Source: Aegilops tauschii subsp. strangulata (Eukaryota > Streptophyta > Magnoliopsida > Poales > Poaceae). Taken from it: a DNA stretch of 64,000 bases. Below the pieces are notes generated by a model that saw only the letters and a list, made by a program, of their open reading frames with translations, made no database searches and was not told the DNA's origin. The stretch is from NCBI RefSeq assembly GCF_002575655.3, contig NC_053039.3, forward strand, positions 245,560,622 through 245,624,621. The letters are read 5' to 3'. Shown piece by piece: positions 42,688-52,730 of the stretch. Each line of letters begins with the position of its first letter. The first letter of the stretch is position 1. Position numbers and translations under genes: made by a program.

Positions 42688-44086
42688 TGATACGTCTCCA
42701 ACGTATCTACATTTCCAAACACTTTTGCCCTTGTTTTGGACTCTAACTTACATGATTTGAATGGAACTAACCCGGACTGACGCTATTTTCAGCAGAACTG
42801 CCATGGTGTTATTTTTGGGCAAAAATAAAAGTTTTCGGAATGACCTGAAAATCCACGGAGACACGTTTTGGAATTAATAAAAAATACTGGCGAAAGAATC
42901 AGCATCAAGGGGCCCACACCCTGTCCACGAGGGTGCAGGGCGCCCCCCCTGGGGTGCGCCCCTACCTCGTGGGCCCCCTGGGACTCCACCGACCTCAACC
43001 CCAACTCCATATATTCACGTTCGGGGAGAAAAAATTACGGAGAAGGATTCATCGCGTTTTACGATACGAAGCCGCCGCCAAGCCCTAATCTTCCTCGGGA
43101 GGGCTGATCTGGAGTCCGTTCGGGGCTCCGGAGAGGGGAATCCGTCGCCATCGTCATCATCAACCATCCTCCATCACCAATTTCATGATGCTCACCGCCG
43201 TGCATGAGTAATCCCATCGTAGGCTTGCCGGACGGTGATGGGTTGGATGAGATTTACCATGTAATCGAGTTAGTTTAGTTAGGGTTTGATCCCTAGTATC
43301 CATTATGTTCTAAGATTGATGTTGATATGACTTTGCTATGCTTAATGCTAGTTACTAGGGCCCGAGTGCCATGATTTCAGATCTGAACCTATTATGTTTT
43401 CATGAATATATGTGAGTTCTTGATCCTATCTTTCAAGTCAATAGTTACCTACTATGTGTTATGATCCGGCAACCCCGAAGTGACAATAATCGGGACCACT
43501 CCGGGTGATGAGCGTAGTTTGAGGAGTCCATGTATTCACTAAGTGTTAATGCTTTGGTCCGGTACTCTATTAAAAGGAGGCCTTAATATCCCTTAGTTTC
43601 CAATAGGACCCCGCTGCCACGGGAGGGTAGGACAAAAGATGTCATGCAAGTTCTTTTCCATAAGCACGTATGACTATATTCGGAATACATGCCTACATTA
43701 CATTGATGAACTGGAGCTAGTTCTGTGTCACCCTATGTTATAACTGTTGCATGAGGAATCGCATCCGACATAATTATCCATCATTAATCCATTGCCTACG
43801 AGCTTTTCACATATTGATCTTTGCTTAGTTACTTTTCCGTTGCGACTGTTATGATTGCTACAAAAACTACTACTGTTACTTTTGTCACCATTACCGTTAC
43901 TTCCATACTACTTTTCTACTAAATATTTTGCTGCAGATATTAAGTCTTTCAGGTGTGGTTGAATTGACAACTCAACTGCTAATACTTGATAATATACTTT
44001 GGCTCCCCTTGTGTCAAATCAATAAATTTGGGTTGAATACTCTACCCTCGAAAACTGTTGCGATCCCCTATACTTGTGGGTTATCA
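42688..44086 (+). repeat. 3' LTR of element C
   Basis: 1.4 kb, starts TGATACGTCTCCAACGTATC and ends TACTTGTGGGTTATCA. Its first 22 bases equal the LTR start of element F, and its last 20 or so resemble the LTR end of element G. It contains a GC-rich CACGAGG/CCTCGTGGG block (42926-42976) and a TATATTC box near 43008. Confidence 0.85.
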
Positions 44087-45888
44087 TCGGGCATTGAGTC
44101 TGACTCAACTTCACACCTTGTAACACTGGCAAGAACCCTTTCTTTGGCTGATCCATTTTGAACTACTTCAAAACTTTATCAAGGTATGTGCTTTGTGAAG
44201 GCCCAATTAAGCGTCTTGATCTATCTGTGTAGATCTTGATGCCCAATATATAAGCAGCTTCACTGAGGTCTTTCATTGAAAAATTCTTATTCAAGTATCC
44301 TTTTATGCTATCCAGAAATTCTGTATTATTTCCGATCAACAATATGTCATCCACATATAATATTAGAAATGCTACACAACTCCCACTCACTTTCTTGTAA
44401 ATACAGGCTTCTCCAAAAGTCTGTATAAAACCATATGCTCTGGTCACACTATCAGAGCGTATATTCCAACTCTGAGAGGCTTGCACCAGTCCATAAATGG
44501 ATCGCTGGAGCTTGCACACTGTGTTGGCACCTTTTGGATCGACAAAACCTTCTGGTTGCATCATATACAACTCTTCTTTAAGAAATCCATTAAGGAATGT
44601 AGTTTTGACATCCATTTGCCAAATTTCATAATCATAAAATGCGGCAATTGCTAACATGATTCGGACAGACTTAAGCATCACTACGGGTGAGAAGGTCTCA
44701 TCGTAGTCAATCCCTTGAACTTGTCGAAAACCTTTCGCAACAAGTCGAGCTTTATAGACAGTAACATTACCGTCGGCGTCAGTCTTCTTCTTGAAGATCC
44801 ATTTATTCTCTATGGCTTGCCGATCATCGAGCAAGTCAACCAAAGTCCACACTTTGTTCTCATACATGGATCCCATCTCAGATTTCATGGCCGCAAGCCA
44901 TTTTGCGGAATCTGGGCTCATCATCGCTTCTTCATAGTTCGTAGGTTCGTCATGGTCTAGTAACATGACTTCCAGAACAGAATTACCATACCACTTTGGT
45001 GCGTACCGTACTCTAGTTGACCTACGAGGTTCGGTAGTAACTTGATCTGAAGTTTCATGATCATCATCATTAACTTCCTCACTAATTGGTGTAGGCATCA
45101 CTGGAACTGATTTATGTGATGAACCATTTTCCATTTCGAGAGAAGGTACAACTACCTCATCAAGTTCTACTTTCCTCCCACTCACTTCTTTCGAGGGAGA
45201 CTCCTTCTCTAGAAAGGATCCATTCTTAGCAACAAATATCTTGCTTTCGGATCTGTGATAGAAGGTGTACCCAACAGTTTCTTTTGGGTATCCTATGAAG
45301 ACACATTCCCCGATTTGGGTTCGAGCTTACCAGGTTGAAGCTTTTTCACATAAGTATCGCAGCCCCAAACTTCAAGAAAGGACAACTCTGGTTTCTTGCC
45401 AAACCACAGTTCATATGGTATCGTCTCAACGGATTAGATGGTGCCCTATTTAACGTGAATGCAGCCATCTCTAAAGCATAACCCCAAAATGATAGTGGTA
45501 AATCGGTAAGAGACATCATAGATCGCACCATATCTAATAAAGTACGGTTATGACGTTTGGACACACCATTACGCCGTGGTGTTCCAGGTGGCTTGAGTTG
45601 TGAAACTATTCCACATTGTTTCAAATCAAGACCAAACTCGTAACTCAAATATTCACCTCCATGATCAGATCGTAGAAACTTTATTTTCTTGTTACGATGA
45701 TTTTCCACTTCACTCTGAAATTCTTTGAAATTTTCAAATGTTTCAGACTTATGTTTCATTAAGTAGATATACCCATATCTGCTCAAATCATCTATGAAGG
45801 TCAGAAAATAACGATACCCGCCGCGAGCCTCAACACTCATCGGACCGCATACATCAGTATTATTATTTCCAATAAGTCTGTTGCTCAC
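44087..45888 (-). pseudogene. Integrase-RT part of element D pol
   Basis: Integrase part (45888-45346): HKSETFENFKEFQSEVENHR, the second catalytic Asp in FLRSDHGGEYLSYEF, and NGVSKRHNRTLLDM, where the usual catalytic Glu is Lys. The frame then breaks near 45350-45190. The RT part (45185-44163) has QGIDYDETFSPVV, WQMDVKTTFLNGFL and LILYVDDILLIGN, with a TAG after DKVLK and further reading to 44087. Frame breaks, the stop and the Glu-to-Lys change make it inactive. Confidence 0.87.
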
Positions 45889-47397
45889 TCCATTGTTCCG
45901 GAGAACGGAGTCTTAGTCATCTTGCCCATGAGGCATGGTTCACAAGCATCATGTGATTCATAACCAAGTGATTCCAAAAGCCCATCAGCATGGAGTTTCT
46001 TCATGTGCTTTATACCAATATGACCTAAACGGCAGTGCCACAAATAAGTTGCACAATCATTATTAACTCTCCATCTTTTGGCTTCAATATTATGAATATG
46101 TGTATCACTACGATCGAGATTCAACAAAAATAGACCACTCATCAAGGGTGCATGACCATAAAAGATATTACTCATATAAATAGAACAACCATTATTCTCT
46201 GATTTAAATGAATAACCTCTCGCATCAAACAAGATCCAGATATAATGTTCATGCTCAACGCTAGCACCAATTAACAATTATTCAGGTCTAAAACTAATCC
46301 TGAAGGTAGATGTAGAGGTAGCGTGCTGACGGCGATCACATCAACCTTGGAACCATTTCCGACGTGCATCTTCACCTCGTCCTTAGCCAATCTCCGTTTA
46401 ATCCGTAGCCCCTGTTTTGAGTTGCAAATATGAGCAACAGAACCACTATCAAATACCCCTGTTTCGAGTGGCAAATATTAGCAACAGAACCAGTATCAAA
46501 TACCCAGGCGCTACTACGAGCATTAGTAAGGTACACATCAATAACATGTAATTCAAATATACCTTTCACTTTGCCATCCTTCTTATCTTCCAAATACTTG
46601 GGGCAAATCCGCTTCCAGTTGCCAGTCCCTTTGCAGTAGAAGCACTCAGTTTTAGGCTTAGGTCCAGACTTGGCCTTCTTCCCTTGAGCTGCAACTTGCT
46701 TGCTATTCTTCTTGAAGTTCCCCTTCTTCCCTTTGCCCTTTTTCTTGAAACTAGTAGTCTTGTTAACCATCAACACTTGATGCTCCTTCTTAATTTCTAC
46801 CTCTGCAGCCTTTAGCATTGCGACGAGCTCGGGAATTGTCTTTTCCATCCCTTGCATCTTATAGTTCATCACGAAGCCTTTATAGCTTGGTGGCAGTGAT
46901 TGAAGAACTCTGTCAATGACACTATCATCAGGAAGTTTAACTCCCAGCTGAGTCAAGTGGTTATGGTACCCAGACATTCTGAGTATGTGTTCACTGACAG
47001 AACTATTCTCCTCCATCTTGAAGCTATAGAACTTGTTGGAGACTTCATATCCCTCAACTCGGGCATTTGCTTGAAATATTAACTTCAACTCTTGGAACAT
47101 CTCATATGCTCCGTGACGTTCAAAACGTCTTTGAAGTCCCGATTCTAAGACATAAAGCACGGCACACTGAACTATCGAGTAGTCATCAGCTTTAGTTTGC
47201 CAGACGTTCATGACGTCCGGAGTTGCTCCTGCAGCGGGCCTTGCACCTAGTGGTGCTTCTAGGACATAATTCTTCTGTGCATCAATGAGGATAATCCTCA
47301 AGTTATGAACCCAGTCCGTGTAGTTTCAACCATCCTCTTTCAACTTAGCTTTCTCTAGGAAGGCATTAAAATTCAAGGGAACGGTAGCACGGGCCAT
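45885..47397 (-). pseudogene. gag-protease-pre-integrase part of element D
   Basis: Starts MARATVPLNFNAFLEKAKLK at 47397, with TGA soon after KEDG. Gag contains RFERHGAYEMFQELKLIFQA and the knuckle CFYCKGTGNWKRIC, in which the zinc-binding His is Asn. A 47-bp tandem duplication (46409-46455 and 46456-46502) repeats the protease active site, once as VFDTGSVANIC and once as VFDSGSVAHIC, and shifts the frame. The pre-integrase region (46277-45885) has NATYLW-like CATYLWHCRLGHIGIKHMK after a deletion following LDLNNC. Confidence 0.87.
46409..46502. repeat. 47-bp tandem duplication of the element D protease active site
   Basis: CCCCTGTTTTGAGTTGCAAA at 46409 and CCCCTGTTTCGAGTGGCAAA at 46456 start two adjacent copies differing at about five positions. 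The unit length is not a multiple of three, so it causes a frameshift. Confidence 0.9.
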
Positions 47398-48616
47398 TGA
47401 TCTACAACAACATAGATATGCAAAAACTATCAGGACTAAGTTCATGATAAATTTAAGTTCAATTAATCATATTAATTAAGAACTCCCACTTAGATAGACA
47501 TCCCTCTAGTCATCTAAATGATCACATGATCCATATCAACTAAACCATGTCCGATCATCACGTGAGATGGAGTTGTTTTCAATGGTGAACATCTCTATGT
47601 TGATCATATCTACTATATGATTCACGTTCGACCTTTCGGTCTCAGTGTTCCGAGGCCATATCTGCATATGCTAGGCGTCAAGTTTAACCCGAGTATTCTG
47701 CACGTGCAAAACTGTCTTACACCCGTTGTATGTGAAGGTAGAGCTTATCACACCCGATCATCACGTGGTGTCTTGGCATGACGACCTGTAGCAACGGTGC
47801 ATACTCAGGGAGAACACTTATACCTTGAAATTTAGTGAGGGATCATCTTATAATGCTACCGCCGTACTGAACAAAATAAGATGCATAAAAGATAAACATC
47901 ACATGCAATCAAAATATGTGACATGATATGGCGATCACCATCTTGTGCCTTTGATCTCCATCTCCAAAGCACCATCATGATCTCCATCGTCACCGGCTTG
48001 ACACCTTGATCTCCATCGTAGCATCGTTGTCATCTCGCCAACTATTGCTTCTACAACTATCGCTACCGCATAGTGATAAAGTAAAGCAATTACATGGCGA
48101 TTGAATTTCATACAATAAAGCAACAACCATAAGGCTCCTGCGAGTTGCCGATAATTTTTACAAAACATGATCATCTCATACACTTATACCACATCATGTC
48201 TTGTCCGTATCACATCACAACATGCCCTACAAAAACAAGTTAGACGTCCTCTACTTTGTTGTTGCAAGTTTTACGTGGCTGCTACGGGCCTCCAGCAAGA
48301 ACCATTCTTACCTACACATCAAAACCACAACGATTTTTCATCAAGTGTGCTGTTTTAACCTTCAACAAGGACCGGTCGTAGTCAAATTTGATTCAACTAA
48401 AGTTGGAGAAACAGACACCCGCCAGCCACCTTTATGAAAAACAAGTTGCATGTCTGTCGGTGGAACTGGTCTGATGAACGTGGTCATGTAAGGTTGATCC
48501 GGGCCACTTCATCCAACAATACCGCCGAATCAAAATAAGACGTTGGTGGTAAGCAGTATGACTATTATCGCCCACAACTCTTTGTGTTCTACTCGTGCAT
48601 ATTATCTATGCATAGA
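47398..48616 (-). other. Leader of element D between gag and primer-binding site
   Basis: About 1.2 kb without coding capacity. Angela/BARE elements are known for a long leader of this kind that is thought to hold dimerisation and packaging signals. No ORF here is convincing. Confidence 0.65.
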
Positions 48617-48632
48617 CCTGGCTCGGATGCCA
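48617..48632 (-). promoter_or_regulatory. Primer-binding site of element D
   Basis: TGGCATCCGAGCCAGG on the minus strand, one base from the LTR, is a slightly diverged form of the TGGTATCAGAGCC Met-tRNA site. Confidence 0.78.
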
Positions 48633-48633
48633 C

Positions 48634-49969
48634 TGTTGGGGAACGTAGCATGCAATTTCAAAAATTTCCTATGATGACGCAAGATCTATCTAGGAGATGC
48701 ATAGCAAAGAGAGGGGGAGAGTGTGTCCACGTACCCTCGTAGACCGAAAGCGGAAGCATTAGGTTAACGCAGTTGATGTAGTCGAACGTCTTCACGATCC
48801 AACCGATCTAGTACCAAATGTACGACACCTTCGAGTTTAGCACACGCAGCTCGATGACGTCCCTCGAACTCTTGATCCCCTTTCCTTCTCCGGAGTGGTA
48901 AAGGGGGAAAGTGAGAGGGAGTAGGAGAGGGAAAGGGGGGCGCCGCCCCCTCCCTTGTGCAATTCGGACTGCCATGGGGGGGGCATGGCCACCCCTTGTG
49001 GGTTGTCCCCTCTCTCTCTCCCGTGGCCCATGAGGCCCATGACTTCCCTCGCTATGTCCGTGATCTCATCCAGGACTCCGAAGAAACTTCGGTCACCAAA
49101 ACATATAACTCATAATACAAATCGTCATCTAACGTTAAGCGTGCGGACCCTACGGGTTCGAGAACTATGTACACATGACCGAGACACATCTTCGGTCAAT
49201 AACCAATAGCGGAACCTGGATGCTCATGTTGGTCCCTACATATTCTACGTAGATCTTTATCGGTCAAACCGCAATACATTATTCCCTTTGTCATCGGTAT
49301 GTTACTTGCCTAAGATTCAATCGTCGGTATCATCATACCTAGTTCAATCTCGTTACTGGCAAGTCTCTTTACTCGTTCCGTAATGCATCATCCCATAACT
49401 AACTCATTAGTTACATTGCTTGCAAGGCTTATAGTGACGTGCATTACCGAGAGGGCCCAGAGATACCTCTCCGATACTCGGAGTGACAAATCCTAATCTC
49501 AATCTATGCCAACCCAACAAACACCTTTGGAGACACCTTTAGAGCATCTTTATAATCACCCAGTTACGTTGTGAGGTTTGATTGACACAAGGTGTTCCTC
49601 CGGTATTCGGGAGTTGCATAATCTCATAATCAGAGGAATATCTAAAAGTCATGAAGAAAGCAATAGCAATAAAACTTAACGATCATTATGCTAAGCTAAC
49701 GGATGTGTCTTGTCCATCACATCATTCTCTAATGATGTGATCCCGTTCATCAAATGACAACACATGTCTATGGTTAGGAAACTTTACCATCTTTGATTAA
49801 TGAGCTAGTCAAGTAGAGGCATACTAGGGACACTCTGTTTTGTCTATGTATTCACACATGTACTAATTTTCCGGTTAATGCAATTCTAGCATGAATAATA
49901 AACATTTATCATGATATAAGGAAATATAAATAACAACTTTATTATTGCCTCTAGGGCATATTTCCTTCA
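48634..49969 (-). repeat. 5' LTR of element D, internally deleted
   Basis: Plus-strand ends are TGTTGGGGAACGTAGCATGC and GCATATTTCCTTCA. It aligns with the isolated LTR at 18137-19869 but is about 400 bp shorter, lacking parts near 48870 and 49045. Both share the stretch GCGTGCGGACCCTACGGGTT. Confidence 0.88.
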
Positions 49970-51026
49970 AGGACAACCAACCTTCCTCCAACTGAGAGTA
50001 GTTTGCCTTTCCAACTACTCAACTGTTTCTCTAGACGCTCCTCTACATGCTTCCAGTCTGCAATGGTGAGGCGTCGATGATGAATCGGTGTTCCTAGATA
50101 TTTAATCGGGAATTGGCCATGTGCGCAACCAAATAGGTCAGCATAATCGGCCGCTGCCTCAACGGCTTCTCCAAAGCAGAACAATTTGCTTTTATGGAAG
50201 TTTATTTTGAGACCCGACATTTTCTCAGACGTTGAAAGCAAGAGTTTCAGGTTTCGAGCCTTGTCCAGATCATGTTCCATAAAAAGAATTGTGTCATCGG
50301 CGTATTGTAAAATAGAGAGGCCACCATCCACAAGGTGTGGCACTACTCCTGCAATCTGGTCGTCCTGCTTGGCGCGCTCAATCAGAATCGCCAACATGTC
50401 GGTGACAATGTTAAACAACATTGGGGGCATGGAGTCACCCTGCCGTAGTCCTTTTCTTGTCTGAAAGTAATGGCCTACATCATCATTGACTTTGATGGCC
50501 ACACTACCTCCAGTTACAAAATTGTGGATCCACTGGTGCCCTTTATCGGAGAAACCTTTCACCCTTAGGGCCTGTTGAAGGAAAGACCACTTTACCTTGT
50601 CATAGCCTTTTCAAAGCCAATTTTGAATATCACTCCACTCATGTTTTTTCGGTGCATCTCGTGGACGGTCTCATGCAGGATTACTACACCGTCTAGTATA
50701 TTTCGTCCTTGCATAAAGGCTGTTTGAGATGGACGGACAACACGGTCAGCTATCAAGTTTAACCTATTCGTAGCCACTTTGGTGACAATCTTGAAGCTGA
50801 CATTAAGGAGACATATGGGTCTGAACTACTGAACCTGTTCAACCTCCTTAATCTTCGGCAACAAAACAATCTCGCCAAAATTTATCCTGAATAGGTCAAG
50901 TCGATCGGCATGAAGACAATTGAACAACTCCAAAAGGTCAGCCTTGATGATATCCCAGAAATTCTGATAGAATTCTGCGAGGAAACCATCAGGGCCCGGA
51001 GCTTTGTTGTGTTCCATTTGGCTCGC
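49970..51026 (-). pseudogene. LINE reverse transcriptase, left part
   Basis: Frames on the minus strand: EHNKAPGPDGFLAEFYQNFW, then QTAFMQGRNILDGVVILHE, then KGLRQGDSMPPMLFNIVTDM and the catalytic LQYADDTILF, ending SWKGKLLSVGGRLVVL at the junction with element D. Stops and frameshifts separate the three blocks. This is the RT of an L1-like plant LINE; the zinc knuckle and 3' end are missing. Confidence 0.87.
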
Positions 51027-52694
51027 TGATGTCTACTACGCAACGTTCTTCTCGTAGACGTTGTTGGGCCTCCAAGTGCAGAGGTTTGTAGGACAGTAGC
51101 AAATTTCCCTCAAGTGGATGACCTAAGGTTTATCAATCCGTGGGAGGCGTAGGATGAAGATGGTCTCTCTCAAACAACCCTGAAACCAAATAACAAAGAG
51201 TCACTTGTGTCTCCAACACACCAAATACAATGGTAAATTTATAGGTGCACTAGTTCGGCGAAGAGATAGTGATACAAGTGCAATATGGATGATAGATATG
51301 AGTATTTTTAATATGAAAATATAAAAACAGCAATGTAGCAAGCGATAAAAGTGAGCGTAAACAATATTGCAATGCGTTGAAACAAGGCCTAGGGTTCATA
51401 CTTACACTAGTGCAAGTTCTCTCAACAATAATAACATAATTGGATCATATAACTATCCCTCAACATGCAACAAAGAGTCACTCCAAAGTCACTAATAGCA
51501 GGGAACAAACGAAGAGATTATTGTAGGGTACGAAACCACCTCAAAGTTATCCTTTCTGATCGATCTATTCAAGAGTCCGTAGTAAAATAACCCGAAGCTA
51601 TTCTTTCCGTTCGATCTATCATAGAGTTCGTACTAGAATAACACCTTAAGATACAAATCAACCAAAACCCTAATGTCACCTCAAGTATCCGTGGGTATGA
51701 TTATACAATATGCATCACACAATCTCAGATTCATCTATTCAAACCAACACAAAGTACTTCAAAGAGTGCCCCAAAGTTTCTACCGGAGAGTCAAGACGAA
51801 AACGTGTGCCAACCCCTATGCATAAGTTCACGAGGTTACGGAACTCGCAAGTTGATCACCAAAACATACATCAAGTAGACCACGTGAATATCCCATTGTC
51901 ACCACAGATAAGCACATGCAAGACATACATCAAGTGTTCTCAAATCCTTAAAGACTCAATCCGATAAGATAACTTCAAAGGGAAAACTCAATCCATTACA
52001 AGAGAGTAGAGGGGGAGAAACATCATAAGATCCAACTATAATAGCAAAGCTCGCGATACATCAAGATCGTGCCGAATCAAGAACACGAGAGAGAGAGAGA
52101 GATCAAACACATAGCTACTAGTACATACCCTCAGCCCCGAGGGTGAACTACTCCCTCGTCGTCATGGAGAGCGCCGGGATGATGAAGATGGCCACCGGAG
52201 AGAGATTCCCCCTTCGGCAGGGTGCCGGAATGGGTCTAGATTGGTTTTCAGTAGCTAGAGAGGCTTGCGGCGGTGGAACTCCCGATCTAGGTTATGTTCT
52301 GGAGGTTTCTGTATATATAAGAGGTTTTGGCGTCGGGAACAACTCAGGGGGTCTCCGAGGCGGCCATGAGGTAGGGGGCGCGCCCAGGGGGTAGGGCGCG
52401 CCCCCACCCTCATGGGTGCCTCGGGACTCTTCTGGCCCATCTTTGATGCTCCGTGGGCTTCTTCTGGTCAAAAAACAATCTCCGTCAAATTTCAGGTCAA
52501 TTGGACTCCGTTTGGTTTTCCTTTTCTGCAAAACTCAAAACAAGGAAAAAACATAAACTGGCACTGGGCTCTAGGTTAATAGGTTAGTCCCAAAAATCAT
52601 ATAAAATAGCATATAAATGCATATAAAACATCCGAGATGGATAATATAATAGCATGGAACAATCAAAAATTATAGATACGTTGGAGACGTATCA
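51027..52694 (-). repeat. 3' LTR of element F
   Basis: Plus-strand ends are TGATGTCTACTACGCAACG and CGTTGGAGACGTATCA. It contains a GA microsatellite (52087-52104), longer than in the other LTR, and the GC-rich block GGGGGCGCGCCCAGGGGG (52374-52391). Confidence 0.92.
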
Positions 52695-52730
52695 GCATCC
52701 CCAAGCTTAATTCCTGCTCGTCCTCGAGTA
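52695..52730 (-). promoter_or_regulatory. Polypurine tract and AGGA-loop hairpin of element F
   Basis: On the minus strand, CCTACTCG, loop AGGA (52721-52724), CGAGCAGG pairs at seven of eight positions (one A-C mismatch). It is followed by AATT and AAGCTTGGGGATGC, which abuts the LTR. Confidence 0.72.

Larger units (their letters stand above)
36986..44086 (+). mobile_element. Element C: 5'-truncated Athila-like Gypsy without RT or integrase
   Basis: Plus-strand order is gag, protease, a short non-coding GC-rich segment, an ORF in the env position, a long non-coding part, polypurine tract and a 1.4-kb 3' LTR. The 5' LTR and start of gag are missing; the left edge near 36986 is approximate. 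No RT, RNase H or integrase sequence is present between protease (ends 38799) and the next ORF (39583). It inserted into element D: its LTR ends at 44086 against D RT sequence. Confidence 0.8.
44087..49969 (-). mobile_element. Element D: decayed Angela/BARE-type Copia
   Basis: Minus strand: 5' LTR, primer-binding site, leader, gag, protease, integrase and RT up to QGVKLSQTQCP. There it is cut by the insertion of element C (44086). RNase H, polypurine tract and 3' LTR are missing. It inserted into the LINE: its LTR border at 49969 joins LINE RT sequence. The family is recognised from the LTR and the Gag and integrase sequences. Confidence 0.85.

Noticed and set aside
18137..49969. The two Angela-type LTRs as the two ends of one element
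   Set aside because: Element D has its primer-binding site beside the right LTR, but the left LTR has no polypurine tract or D interior next to it, and D's RNase H region is nowhere between them; the two also differ by large deletions.
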